From: an uncultured Bacteroidales bacterium
Lineage (GTDB): Bacteria; Bacteroidota; Bacteroidia; Bacteroidales; Muribaculaceae
DNA: 64,000 nt
Assembly: GCA_947175575.1 (NCBI GenBank)
Contig: CAMWNG010000002.1
Span: 62,001 to 126,000, forward strand
Direction: 5' to 3'
The notes under the pieces were generated by a model. The model was not told where the DNA came from. It saw nothing but the letters and a program-made list of their open reading frames with translations, and ran no database searches. Of this stretch, positions 9,473 through 18,757 are shown piece by piece; the first letter of the stretch is position 1, and every line of letters starts with the position of its first letter. Both the position numbers and the translations under genes were made by a program.

Positions 9473-10813
9473 ATGAAGAAATTCTACCTTTTGGCTCTGG
9501 CAGCCGTTGTGACATTCGGTGCCTCCGCCCGCTTCGCCCAGACAGAAAATTTCTCTGTCAATGGTAAAAAGCACTTCAAGTCGACCCTCACCGAACTTTC
9601 AGTGACCGAAACATTGGCCAAGCCAGCCAAAGCTCCTACAGCCGGTGCAACCCTCGCCGACTATGAAGGTATATACACCTACCAATGTGAGTGGGGGCTC
9701 TCACAGGGGTACGCCCCTGAAACTCTCGAACTCACCGTCACCGATGCCACCACCGGTGAGGTTGAAATCGCCGGTTTCCCTCAGGACTATGTGGTAAAGG
9801 GTACTCTCGATCTCAAGGCCGGGACGCTTTCGCTGCCTAATATGCAGAATCTTGGCACTGACTCCAACGGTGATGTCAACTACTTCTATCTCAAAGCATT
9901 CAAGCCGGACTATTCAGACATCATTGCCGGCGCAACATCGGCTAAAGCCGCTGTGGGCACCATCAACGGCAAAACCATCACATTCCCCGAAGATGAGATA
10001 TGGGCCATCGGTGATCCCCGGCAGGAAGATCTCGGCTACTGGTTCCTCACCCTCGCAAACGTGATGATCTACGGCGTTCCCGATCCCAACGAAGGTTGGG
10101 AAGACTGGGGCGAAGCTACCTTCCAGGACGGATGGGTGCTTCCCGCATTCGGCATCGACCAGACTAAGACAGAGAATCACTATAAAGTCGCCATTCAGAA
10201 GAGCACTGTCTACGAAGGCACTTTCCGTCTCGTAAATCCCTACTACGGACATTGCCCCGCAGCTCAGTACAACACTTCCAAAAAGGCGGGTTACATTGAA
10301 TTCGATGTTTCTGATCCCGACCACGTTTACTTCATTCCCCAGGGAGCCGGGTTCGCCAATGCCGAAATAGGTCTGAGCGAAATATACTGCTTCAACACGC
10401 TTACTTACTATTGTATATATTACCAGATGGAACCTGCCAATGTTGTGGCCGCGCTCGGTGACAAGCTGAAATACTCAACTTATAAGAACAATGTGCTCAC
10501 CGTGCCATATTATTATGATCCTTCTACCAATCAGAACGGCGAAGTATTGGGTTGGGTCAACGACGCATGCTTCGGTGATCAGGAAGATCCCGTAGGCGGA
10601 TATTGGTGGACTGATGAAAATGATGAAACCGTCAGCATGGAGACCAAAATCTTCTTTGACGCCACCAAGGCAGGTGTTGAGGATATCGCAGCTGATGCTC
10701 CCGCCGGTGCCAAGGAATATTTCAATCTGCAGGGCGTGCGCGTGGCAAATCCCTCCGATGGTGTCTACATTGTGCGTCAGAACGGTAAAGCAACCAAAGA
10801 GTATATTCGTTAA
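9473..10813 (+). CDS. secreted protein of unknown function, tandem paralog 1, with T9SS-like C-terminal tail
   Basis: 446 residues with a signal peptide (MKKFYLLALAAVVTFGASA). I do not recognise the body. It has two beta-rich halves, and a conserved core (GWEDWGEATFQDGWVLPAF, then an FRLVNPYYGHCP strand and DVSDPDHVYF) is shared with the next two genes. The final ~30 residues (YFNLQGVRVANPS, GVYIVRQ, KATKEYIR) resemble the end of type A T9SS sorting domains (G-x-Y and Lys-rich end), though shorter than the usual ~80-residue domain. It has its own promoter and terminator. Export through the outer membrane by the T9SS is inferred from the tail and from porX/porW 8-17 kb away. Confidence 0.6.
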   Translation: MKKFYLLALAAVVTFGASARFAQTENFSVNGKKHFKSTLTELSVTETLAKPAKAPTAGATLADYEGIYTYQCEWGLSQGYAPETLELTVTDATTGEVEIAGFPQDYVVKGTLDLKAGTLSLPNMQNLGTDSNGDVNYFYLKAFKPDYSDIIAGATSAKAAVGTINGKTITFPEDEIWAIGDPRQEDLGYWFLTLANVMIYGVPDPNEGWEDWGEATFQDGWVLPAFGIDQTKTENHYKVAIQKSTVYEGTFRLVNPYYGHCPAAQYNTSKKAGYIEFDVSDPDHVYFIPQGAGFANAEIGLSEIYCFNTLTYYCIYYQMEPANVVAALGDKLKYSTYKNNVLTVPYYYDPSTNQNGEVLGWVNDACFGDQEDPVGGYWWTDENDETVSMETKIFFDATKAGVEDIAADAPAGAKEYFNLQGVRVANPSDGVYIVRQNGKATKEYIR

Positions 10814-10842
10814 ATAGTTACTCAAGAATATCAGCATAGGGG

Positions 10843-10880
10843 CTCCGGGTTCGGTTGAATCCGGAGTTCTTTGTTTTTCT
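10843..10880 (+). terminator. terminator after paralog 1
   Basis: A 10-bp stem (10843-10852 with 10857-10866, one G-U pair) and a GGTT loop, followed by a T-rich tract. Confidence 0.75.
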
Positions 10881-10938
10881 ATACAAAACAGCTAATATTT
10901 TGGTTATAATGTCCTATTTAGGAAATATCGGTCATTTT

Positions 10939-10982
10939 GTTGGCAAAATGTTTTGGAGGATGGGGTTTATTGTGTACTTTTG
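10939..10982 (+). promoter_or_regulatory. predicted promoter of second tandem paralog
   Basis: TACTTTTG -7 box (10975-10982), TTTG -33 box (10952-10955), 19-base spacing. The upstream element TTGGCAAAATGTTTTGG and the -7 context TGTGTACTTTTGCCA match the third paralog's promoter almost exactly. Confidence 0.75.
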
Positions 10983-11042
10983 CCACTGAAAACGGGATAC
11001 AGAAAAACCAACGCTAACAAACTACCTCAATAATCAATTTCT

Positions 11043-12404
11043 ATGAAGAAATTCTACATCTTAACTCTGGCCGCTCTTATGACTCTCGGAGCCGGAGCAG
11101 CCACCACCGGACTCAAGACCCTTTCCGGCAAGTCGTTGCGCAACGAAATGCGTTCAGCACTTTCTGAAAAGATCTGTCACAAAACCGTGGATCTTGAAAA
11201 AACTGTCGCACCTCTTCTTAAATCGAATTCACGTGCTGAAGCAAAATATACGATTGAAGGTGATTATAATCTTTCAATCGGTGACTATTATTTTCAGAAC
11301 AGTGTAGGTCCGATGGACGTTGACGCAACCATTACTAACAACGGAGATGAAACAGTCGCTATGTACTCTGACGTGTTCATGAGCGTCGTAATAGCTGATT
11401 ATAACGCTGCTACGGGAAAACTGTCCTTCATGCCTGAGGATCTCGGTCCTGTCGAGCTTAACGACGGAACAATTCTCTATGCCCGCTTCGAACCGGGCTA
11501 TTACGATGCTGCGGCCAAAGCGGTGGTAAGTGCTCCTTTCTCCGCCACTTTTGACTCTTCGACCGGGGTGATCTCTTTCCCGGAAGACCATAACTTCGGC
11601 TGGGCAGCTTACACAGATAAAGGCTGCACAGTCCTGGCCGGCTATCTTGAGATTTTCGACATGATCGAAATGACCAGCATCGAAAATGTTGATTCCAATG
11701 AAGGTTGGGAAGATTGGGGCGAGGCTACTCTCCAGGATGGCTGGGTACTCCCTGCATTTGACGTAGACCAGTTTGATGAAACCAACTGGTATAAGGTTCC
11801 CATTCAGAAAAGCACGGAGTTCGAAGGTATGTTCCGCCTTGTAAATCCTTATCTCGGACATTGCCCCGTGGCAAAGTATAACAGCAATACCAAAGGCGGC
11901 TATATCGTTTTCGACATTTCCGATCCTGATCATGTTTTCTTCGATGTCGTAAAAGCCGGTTTCACTAACGCAGAACTCGGAGTCGGCGACATCTATTGTT
12001 ATAATACACTTACTTGGGCTGCAATATATTATGGCGTGACACCGGTGCAGGTGGTTGAGGAAGTAGGCGATGAGATTCCTTATTCGACCTATAGCGCCAC
12101 AGAAAAGGTACTCACACTTCCGTGCGTTAAAACCGCTACAGGTATTGAATCGGATGCATGTTTCGGTATAACCGGTGCAACCGACGCCGGATACGGATGG
12201 CAAGATGCTAACAAGAAACCCCAGAATATGGAAACAAAAATATTCTTTGATGCTTCCAAAGCAAGCGTTTCCGACGTTATCACAGAAGCCACCGAAGGTG
12301 TCAAGGAATATTTCAACCTTCAGGGTGTTCGCGTAGCCAATCCCTCAACCGGTGTATATATTGTGCGCCAGAGCGGAAAAGCGACTAAAGAATTCGTCCG
12401 CTGA
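11043..12404 (+). CDS. secreted protein of unknown function, tandem paralog 2, with T9SS-like C-terminal tail
   Basis: 453 residues with signal peptide MKKFYILTLAALMTLGAGA. It is closest to the preceding gene: the core GWEDWGEATLQDGWVLPAF, FRLVNPYLGHCP and DISDPDHVFF blocks align directly. Its N-terminal half (YNLSIGDYYFQNSVGPMDV onward, including LRFEPG-like and 'FPEDHNFGWAAY' segments) aligns better with paralog 3, so the three share a two-domain plan with different rates of change. The tail (EYFNLQGVRVANPS, GVYIVRQ, KATKEFVR) is nearly identical to its neighbours. No catalytic motif is visible; a surface or secreted binding protein is one possibility. Confidence 0.6.
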   Translation: MKKFYILTLAALMTLGAGAATTGLKTLSGKSLRNEMRSALSEKICHKTVDLEKTVAPLLKSNSRAEAKYTIEGDYNLSIGDYYFQNSVGPMDVDATITNNGDETVAMYSDVFMSVVIADYNAATGKLSFMPEDLGPVELNDGTILYARFEPGYYDAAAKAVVSAPFSATFDSSTGVISFPEDHNFGWAAYTDKGCTVLAGYLEIFDMIEMTSIENVDSNEGWEDWGEATLQDGWVLPAFDVDQFDETNWYKVPIQKSTEFEGMFRLVNPYLGHCPVAKYNSNTKGGYIVFDISDPDHVFFDVVKAGFTNAELGVGDIYCYNTLTWAAIYYGVTPVQVVEEVGDEIPYSTYSATEKVLTLPCVKTATGIESDACFGITGATDAGYGWQDANKKPQNMETKIFFDASKASVSDVITEATEGVKEYFNLQGVRVANPSTGVYIVRQSGKATKEFVR

Positions 12405-12426
12405 TTAATCACGGCTATTGAAATAC

Positions 12427-12457
12427 ACGGCCTCGGATTTCATGAATCCGAGGCCGT
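12427..12457. terminator. hairpin after paralog 2
   Basis: A perfect 13-bp stem (12427-12439 with 12445-12457) and a 5-base loop, 22 bases after the stop codon. No good T-run follows, so it may act as an mRNA 3'-end stabiliser as well as a terminator. Confidence 0.65.
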
Positions 12458-12544
12458 AATACGTAATTTAAGATCTGAATATGTTAGTCAAAACAGCGAA
12501 TAAATTGGATTGAAAAGATTATTTAACGACACGAATGTATTTTA

Positions 12545-12587
12545 TTGGCAAAATGTTTGGGAATATCTGTAATTATGTGTACTTTTG
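12545..12587 (+). promoter_or_regulatory. predicted promoter of third tandem paralog
   Basis: TACTTTTG -7 box (12580-12587), TTTG -33 box (12556-12559), 20-base spacing, with the same TTGGCAAAATGTTTGGG upstream element as paralog 2. Confidence 0.75.
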
Positions 12588-12651
12588 CCATCTAAAATCC
12601 GAGATAAGTAAACTCAGAAAACAAATTCAAATCCACCAATAAATTATTTCT

Positions 12652-13986
12652 ATGAAGAAACTTTACACTTTGGCTCTTGCCGCAGTTGTGGCACTCGGTG
12701 TAAACGCAGCGGCTCCGCAGCAGCTTAAGCACACCGACGGACGTGTGAAGCAACCCGCAAAGAAGACCATGGTTGCTGAAAATGCCAAGTCCGACGCACT
12801 CAAAGTTCAGTCTCGAGCAGAAGCTACATCCACTGAAGGAATCAGCGGCGACTATGTAATCACAATTTATGACTGCTACTTCGGTCAGGAGAGCGTCGGA
12901 TTGTATGATTGCCGAGGCTCAATCGTTGAAAACAATGACGGGACAATCACTCTCGACTCTGAGGATTTCCCCTCAGCAATCAAGGCCGATTATAATGCTT
13001 CCACCGGAGAAGTCACTTTTAAGAACATCGATCTTGGTAAGGTTACTGTAGAGGGCGCGACATATTATCTGCGCTTCGAGCCGGGTATATATGTAGAAGA
13101 TGCAACCGGCAAAGGCACAATAAAGAATGAAAGCTATTCTGTAAAATACGATGCAACAGGTCGCTTTATCTCTTTCCCCGATGACCATAACTTCGCATGG
13201 GTAGCTTACAAAGAGTCGACCTATACAACTGCTGTGGGCTATTTTGATCTCTTCGATGTAATCGAGATTATGGCTGCCGCCTCTGAAGAACCCATCGATG
13301 AAGAACAGGATGGTCAGTGGAAATATGTCGGTGAGGCAACTTTTATTGACGCCTGGGTTATGCCTTGCTACACTATTGAAGATAAATCGATCGATCCCAA
13401 CGACTATCCATACAAGGTAGAATTGCAGCGGAACATCGCTAATCCTGACCTGTATCGTCTCTGGAAGCCTTATACCACAGAGAATTGTCCTATGCTTGCT
13501 TTCAATAACTCCAAATTTAATGGTCAGATAGTATTCGATATTTCAGATCCGAATCATGTTATCGTAAAACCCGGTTTTCCTGCCGGTTTCAATGATGGCT
13601 CCGGTGAAATGTATAACTTCAACCTCCTCGGATGGCAGATCTGGATGTTCGGAGACAGCTATGATCCCTCATACCTTCCCGGTATTATAGATTTTATGGC
13701 AGATAAAGGTCAGCCCTTCGCTACCGCCAAAGATGGTGTTGTAACGGTTAACCGCTCTGTATTCGATGTCAATGCTTCATGCAGCAAGGCTTACACATGG
13801 CAGAACCCCAGCACATACGTGTCAAAAATCATCTTCCCCGAAGGTGGTGTTGAAAGCTCGCTTGTAGATGCCGAAGGCTCTGTTAAGGAATACTTCAATC
13901 TTCAGGGCGTTCGCGTTGCCAATCCTTCCAACGGCGTATATATCGTGCGCCAGAACGGCAAGGCCACAAAGGAATACGTTCGCTGA
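12652..13986 (+). CDS. secreted protein of unknown function, tandem paralog 3, with T9SS-like C-terminal tail
   Basis: 444 residues with signal peptide MKKLYTLALAAVVALGVNA. It is the most divergent of the three in the second half (VGEATFIDAWVMPCYTI, YRLWKPYTTENCP, DISDPNHVIV), but its N-terminal half closely matches paralog 2 (YVITIYDCYFGQESVGLYD; YLRFEPGIYVEDATGKG; FPDDHNFAWVAY). The end YFNLQGVRVANPS, GVYIVRQ, KATKEYVR is almost residue-for-residue the same as in the other two. Conserved tail and promoter with diverged body suggests selection on export and co-expression. The function of the body is unknown. Confidence 0.6.
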   Translation: MKKLYTLALAAVVALGVNAAAPQQLKHTDGRVKQPAKKTMVAENAKSDALKVQSRAEATSTEGISGDYVITIYDCYFGQESVGLYDCRGSIVENNDGTITLDSEDFPSAIKADYNASTGEVTFKNIDLGKVTVEGATYYLRFEPGIYVEDATGKGTIKNESYSVKYDATGRFISFPDDHNFAWVAYKESTYTTAVGYFDLFDVIEIMAAASEEPIDEEQDGQWKYVGEATFIDAWVMPCYTIEDKSIDPNDYPYKVELQRNIANPDLYRLWKPYTTENCPMLAFNNSKFNGQIVFDISDPNHVIVKPGFPAGFNDGSGEMYNFNLLGWQIWMFGDSYDPSYLPGIIDFMADKGQPFATAKDGVVTVNRSVFDVNASCSKAYTWQNPSTYVSKIIFPEGGVESSLVDAEGSVKEYFNLQGVRVANPSNGVYIVRQNGKATKEYVR

Positions 13987-14030
13987 TAACAGCGAATTCT
14001 ACCCGATTCACAAAGTAGAATAAAAACAAT

Positions 14031-14073
14031 ACCGGCGAAGCGGAACGATTTAGTTCGGCTTCGCCGGTCCTGT
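14031..14073. terminator. bidirectional terminator between paralog 3 and the esterase gene
   Basis: An 11-bp perfect outer stem (14031-14041 with 14058-14068) continues inward after one mismatch with four more pairs. A T-rich run follows on the plus strand, and an A-rich tract on the left gives a U-run for the minus-strand transcript. Confidence 0.75.
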
Positions 14074-14087
14074 TTCGAGACAGTGGC

Positions 14088-15398
14088 TTACCCTTGTCCT
14101 TGTGAGTTGGGACGAACAATCCCCGGAGCTGTGTTAAGGCGGCGGACAAAGACGTGGTGCCCATCGTTCAGCTCAATAGCCCCGTCTGTCAGACGTATAT
14201 TAGTGGAGTTGATGTCGAGGCCGGCCGGTAGAACGATAATTCCGCGCACTCGCCCGTTCTGGTCAAGAATCTGCAGACCGGCAGATGTTACGATCCATAG
14301 ATTGCCGCCACTGTCGAATGTCATTCCACCCTTGGCCAGCACACGTCCGTCGATCGAGTGCAGCCAGTAGAAAGGTTGGGTGTACTTTTCCGATCCATCA
14401 ACGTCAATGATGCTCTGGAGCAAAACATTCGATTCAGGTTCGACAGTGACACGCAACCCTCCGCCCGGATAGTCGGCAGTTGCTTTGACCTCATCCGCAC
14501 GGTCTGTCAAAGTTTTTTCATTCCAACTCTGACCGCTCACTAACAGCGGTGCGAGGAAATCATTCCCGGTAGGATTCGGTGCTACGGGCGCACTGTAAAG
14601 CCACTTGACGGTCTCCGGAAATATCTCCGTTGCCCTGCGAACGCTGTGGCCTCCTTCGGCCCAGTCGAAGGAGCAGTCGTATCCGGCGAATTCGAGTGCC
14701 GAGGCCAGCATGCGGTTAGCCTCATACCAGGAACCGAAGAGCGGATTCCATGTGTCGGAGAATCCGTCCTGAAGGAAAATTTTCAAAGGCTTGGGTTCTG
14801 TCTTGCGCACAAGAACCTGAAGCTGCTCACCGCCACGCATCGGCACGAACGTACCGCAGCCGATGAACACCTTGCCCCACATATCAGGGCGATGCCAGGC
14901 GGCGTTGAACGCGGCGATACCGCCGCTTGATAGGCCGAAGATCAGATGGTCGGCGGCATCATCAGTCCAATTCACTTCGGTGCCGTCGGCGAATCCATGC
15001 TTTCTGACAGCAGGGAGTACCTCTCGATCAAGGAATTCGGCGAAACGATCAGTGATCGCGTCGAATTCGTTCGAGCGGTTATATCGGAGCACACTGCCGC
15101 TGACCGAGTCACGAATAATGCCGGGTTGCAGATAGACCCCGACAACCGGACGCAATTCTCCCGCAGCGGCGAGCGAGTCGAACACTTGTGGAGCGCGGCA
15201 CAAAATTCCGTCCAGTCCTACATAAAGCAGAGCCGTGGAGTCGGGACGGTAACCGTCAGAGAGTGTCAGAATGACTTCATGTGTCGTGCCGGGATATATT
15301 TCCGAATTGGCGAGAGTGAAGGTTTCGGTGCGGTAAGCCGTAATAGCACCTGTAACCGAAAGTGCTGTGACAGCGGCCAGAATGCGAGTATTTTTCAT
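14088..15398 (-). CDS. secreted alpha/beta-hydrolase esterase with C-terminal NHL/SMP-30-like fragment
   Basis: 436 residues, with a short hydrophobic N-terminus that probably acts as a signal peptide. Residues ~35-270 match the putative esterase family (enterochelin/feruloyl esterase-like): GLSSG (~155-159) supplies the nucleophile Ser157, with Asp in the QDGFSDTW region and His251 in GGHSVRR. Residues ~275-430 include 'MTFDSGGNLWIVTSAGLQ' and a following hydrophobic strand, like gluconolactonase/SMP-30 propeller blades, but too short for a whole propeller. The ATG overlaps the mfd stop by four bases, so it is translated with mfd. A carbohydrate ester substrate is likely but not shown. Confidence 0.7.
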   Translation of the reverse strand: MKNTRILAAVTALSVTGAITAYRTETFTLANSEIYPGTTHEVILTLSDGYRPDSTALLYVGLDGILCRAPQVFDSLAAAGELRPVVGVYLQPGIIRDSVSGSVLRYNRSNEFDAITDRFAEFLDREVLPAVRKHGFADGTEVNWTDDAADHLIFGLSSGGIAAFNAAWHRPDMWGKVFIGCGTFVPMRGGEQLQVLVRKTEPKPLKIFLQDGFSDTWNPLFGSWYEANRMLASALEFAGYDCSFDWAEGGHSVRRATEIFPETVKWLYSAPVAPNPTGNDFLAPLLVSGQSWNEKTLTDRADEVKATADYPGGGLRVTVEPESNVLLQSIIDVDGSEKYTQPFYWLHSIDGRVLAKGGMTFDSGGNLWIVTSAGLQILDQNGRVRGIIVLPAGLDINSTNIRLTDGAIELNDGHHVFVRRLNTAPGIVRPNSQGQG

Positions 15399-18300
15399 GA
15401 AGGTGGAAGATTGAGCATATCGTCAAGCACCTGTACTGCCGTTCCGATTTCCTTGACATTAAGAATCGAGAACGAGTTGCGAACCGATTCGGTGCGGATC
15501 TTGACACGGCGCGGATGCAGACTGAGATATGAGAGTACGCGTCCGAACATCGGCGACTTATAATAAGCCTCGTTCGACTGGTCAACAAAGTAAATATACA
15601 TCACGCCGCCTTTTAGATTAACTTTCTCGATTCCGAGTCGGCGTGCGAGGCGCCGCAGACGCGGAACCAGCAGCAGAGCTTCGGTTTCGGGGGGAATCGG
15701 GCCGAAGCGGTCGCGCAGGCGTTCAGCGAAGGCTTTCACAGCGTCTTCACGTTCAAGCGAGTCAAGCTCCTGATAAAGCGAGATTCGTTCAGAAGCCTGG
15801 GGTACATATGTGGCGGGGAGCAGAAGTTCCATGTCGGTCTCGACTACACAATCGGCCGCGAAGTCGTCGGAGGACGTGACGTCGTTTTGCGCCGCGGGCA
15901 TGTCGGCGAATTCTTCGGCCCGCAGTTCCGTAACGGCCTCTTTCAGAATTTTCTGATATGTTTCGTAACCGAGGTCGGCAATGAATCCCGATTGCTCGGC
16001 ACCCAAGAGATTACCGGCTCCCCGGATATCGAGGTCCTGCATGGCGATGTGAATTCCGGAGCCGAGGTCGCTGAACGATTCGATGGCCTGCAAGCGCCGA
16101 CGGGCTACCGGTGTGAGCGGTCGGCCGGGGGGAACCATAAGATAACAGAACGCTTTGCGCGAGCTACGACCGACACGACCTCGCAGTTGGTGGAGTTCGC
16201 TCAGACCGAAGTTCTGTGCATTATTGACGATGATGGTATTCACGCGCGGCATGTCAATACCGCTCTCGATGATGGTGGTGGACAGTAGCACGTCGTAGTC
16301 GTGTGCGGCGAAGTCCACGATGGTCTTCTCAAGCTGTTCGGGAGGCATCTGTCCGTGTCCCACGGCTATGCGTGCGTCGGGAACGAGACGGCGTATCATC
16401 GATTCGAGTTCATAGAGTCCCTCGATGCGGTGATTCACGAAGAACACCTGTCCTCCGCGTGCCATTTCGAAATTTATGGCCTCGCGGACGGTGTCGTCAT
16501 CAAGGGCAGCCACCGTGGTCACGATAGGATAACGGTTTGGCGGCGGAGTGTTGATCGAACTGAGATCGCGCGCACCCATAAGCGAGAACTGGAGTGTTCG
16601 CGGAATCGGTGTAGCACTCATCGTCAGTGTATCCACATTCACTTTGAGCTGTTTGAGTTTCTCTTTGACAGCCACACCGAATTTTTGCTCCTCATCGACG
16701 ATCAGCAGTCCGAGATCCTTGAACTTCACAGTCTTGCCGATGAGTTTATGAGTGCCGATGATTATGTCGATCTTTCCTGCCTCGAGGTCGGCGAGAATTT
16801 CTTTGGTTTGCTTGGGCGAACGTGCACGAGAAAGATAATCTACTCTCACGGGAAAATCTTTCAGACGGTCGCGGAATGTGTTGAAGTGCTGATAAGCCAG
16901 CACGGTGGTGGGCACGAGTACGGCTACTTGTTTGCCGTCGACTGCGGCCTTGAAAGCCGCGCGGATAGCCACTTCCGTCTTGCCGAACCCTACATCGCCA
17001 CACACCAGTCGGTCCATCGGGCGGTCGCTCTCCATGTCGGCTTTTACGGCTTGAGTGGCCGTGAGCTGGTCAGGAGTGTCCTCATAGATGAACGAGGCCT
17101 CGAGCTCTTCCTGCATATAGGAGTCGGGCGAGAACGCGAATCCTTTCTGTTCGCGGCGTGCGGCGTAGAGACGTATGAGGTCGCGGGCGATGTCCTTGAG
17201 TTTACTTTTGGTGCGTTCCTTGATCTTGTTCCACTGACCTGAACCGATACGGTTGAGCTTGGGAGGCACACCTTCTTTTCCGCGATATTTCGCAAGTTTG
17301 TGCAGGGCGTGGATGCTCACCATGATGATGTCGTTGTTCTGATAGACGAGCTTTATCATCTCCTGAGTGCGTCCGCCGACGTCTGTGCGCAGCAGTCCTG
17401 CGAATTTTCCCACCCCGTGGTCAACGTGCACCACATAGTCTCCGACTTCCAGCGCGTTGAGCTCTTTGAGAGACAAGGCCACACGGCCACTACGTGCGCG
17501 GTCGCTTCTGAGGGTGTATTTGTGAAAGCGGTCGAATATCTGATGATCCGTGAAGACGCAGACGCGTCCCGGATGGTCAACGAATCCTTCATGGAGAGTT
17601 CCGTCAACCGGAGTGAATGCAATATTGTCACCGCGATCCTCGAAAATGACACGCAGACGCTCGAACTGGTGTGGATTGTCGCTGAGTATGCAGATGCGAT
17701 ACCCGTCGGCCGTCAGCTTGGTGAATGTCTCGGAAATCAGATTGAAATTCTTGTGGTACAATCCTTGTGGCGAACAGTCGAAATCAATCGATGCTTTTGC
17801 GTCCGGAGCATCCGGTGCAGCCGTAAAAGTCAGGCGTGGAAAAGTCATGTAAAGCCGTTCGAATTCGTCAGGATTCACCACACGCTCCATGGCGTTGGTG
17901 TCCACTTCGGCTGTTTCGGCGGTGATGGTCGCGCTGACCGACAGTTTTTCTCCGGCAATCGCGCGAATACGATCCACCACAGAGTCGGGACGGCGTACTA
18001 TCATGAGGGTGTCGGGAGCGATGAATTCCAATAACGAGACTCCCCCGGGGCGCTGTTCGACATTTGCGGTAATGGTTACGCTGTCGAGCCGCTGCGCGCT
18101 GAGCTGGGTCTCGGTGTCGAAGGTCCGGATGGAGTCTATCTCATCGTCGAAGAAGTCGATTCGATACGGCAATTCGTTGGAATATCCGAAAATGTCGACG
18201 ATGGAGCCCCGGACGGCGAACTGTCCAGGCTCATAGACATAATCGACTTCCGAGAACCCGAGTTCACGGAGTTTTACCTCAAGTTGCGACAGACTATGCG

Positions 18301-18757
18301 ACGATCCGTTTTTAAGCGATATTGTTCCGGCCGACATTTCCTCGCGTGACGCGACCTGTTCAGCCATAGCCTCAGGATATGTGATGACGAAGCGCAGGTC
18401 CGGATCATTTTCAAGACGGGCCATAGCCTCTGTGCGCAAAATCACAGCCGGAGGATCCGGTTGTCCGTACCGGATGTCGCGTTTGTAACCCGAGGGCAGC
18501 ACGGCAAGCGCCTCCTCACCCAAAAGACGGGACAGATCGTGATACAGATATCCTGCGTCATCGGCATCCGCTCCGATGATTATGGCCGGCGACTTCCCTC
18601 GAGGCAGCCCGGCGATGGCCATGGCGGCCGACGAACCGGCCAGACCGCATAATGCAACCGGAGCCTTGGCACAGTCCTTAACCAGTTTCTTTAACGCTTT
18701 GGAACGTGCCGGCGAATTGAAGTCCGCCAACAGAGTGGCAAGAGTTATCCCGCTCAT
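15395..18757 (-). CDS. mfd: transcription-repair coupling factor Mfd
   Basis: 1120 residues, normal length for the family. Mfd removes RNA polymerase stalled at DNA lesions and recruits the UvrABC excision repair system. Visible are the UvrB-homology N-terminal region (~1-340), the RNA-polymerase interaction domain (VGDYVVHVDHGVGKF, ~440-455), the superfamily 2 translocase motor with Walker A GDVGFGKTE (~590), the DEEQ motif (DEEQKFGV), SATPIPRT, QLRGRVGRS (motif VI) and the C-terminal TRCF domain. Its start overlaps the stop of the upstream protease gene by four bases, and its stop overlaps the esterase start. It is the middle gene of a three-gene operon. Confidence 0.97.
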   Translation of the reverse strand: MSGITLATLLADFNSPARSKALKKLVKDCAKAPVALCGLAGSSAAMAIAGLPRGKSPAIIIGADADDAGYLYHDLSRLLGEEALAVLPSGYKRDIRYGQPDPPAVILRTEAMARLENDPDLRFVITYPEAMAEQVASREEMSAGTISLKNGSSHSLSQLEVKLRELGFSEVDYVYEPGQFAVRGSIVDIFGYSNELPYRIDFFDDEIDSIRTFDTETQLSAQRLDSVTITANVEQRPGGVSLLEFIAPDTLMIVRRPDSVVDRIRAIAGEKLSVSATITAETAEVDTNAMERVVNPDEFERLYMTFPRLTFTAAPDAPDAKASIDFDCSPQGLYHKNFNLISETFTKLTADGYRICILSDNPHQFERLRVIFEDRGDNIAFTPVDGTLHEGFVDHPGRVCVFTDHQIFDRFHKYTLRSDRARSGRVALSLKELNALEVGDYVVHVDHGVGKFAGLLRTDVGGRTQEMIKLVYQNNDIIMVSIHALHKLAKYRGKEGVPPKLNRIGSGQWNKIKERTKSKLKDIARDLIRLYAARREQKGFAFSPDSYMQEELEASFIYEDTPDQLTATQAVKADMESDRPMDRLVCGDVGFGKTEVAIRAAFKAAVDGKQVAVLVPTTVLAYQHFNTFRDRLKDFPVRVDYLSRARSPKQTKEILADLEAGKIDIIIGTHKLIGKTVKFKDLGLLIVDEEQKFGVAVKEKLKQLKVNVDTLTMSATPIPRTLQFSLMGARDLSSINTPPPNRYPIVTTVAALDDDTVREAINFEMARGGQVFFVNHRIEGLYELESMIRRLVPDARIAVGHGQMPPEQLEKTIVDFAAHDYDVLLSTTIIESGIDMPRVNTIIVNNAQNFGLSELHQLRGRVGRSSRKAFCYLMVPPGRPLTPVARRRLQAIESFSDLGSGIHIAMQDLDIRGAGNLLGAEQSGFIADLGYETYQKILKEAVTELRAEEFADMPAAQNDVTSSDDFAADCVVETDMELLLPATYVPQASERISLYQELDSLEREDAVKAFAERLRDRFGPIPPETEALLLVPRLRRLARRLGIEKVNLKGGVMYIYFVDQSNEAYYKSPMFGRVLSYLSLHPRRVKIRTESVRNSFSILNVKEIGTAVQVLDDMLNLPPS

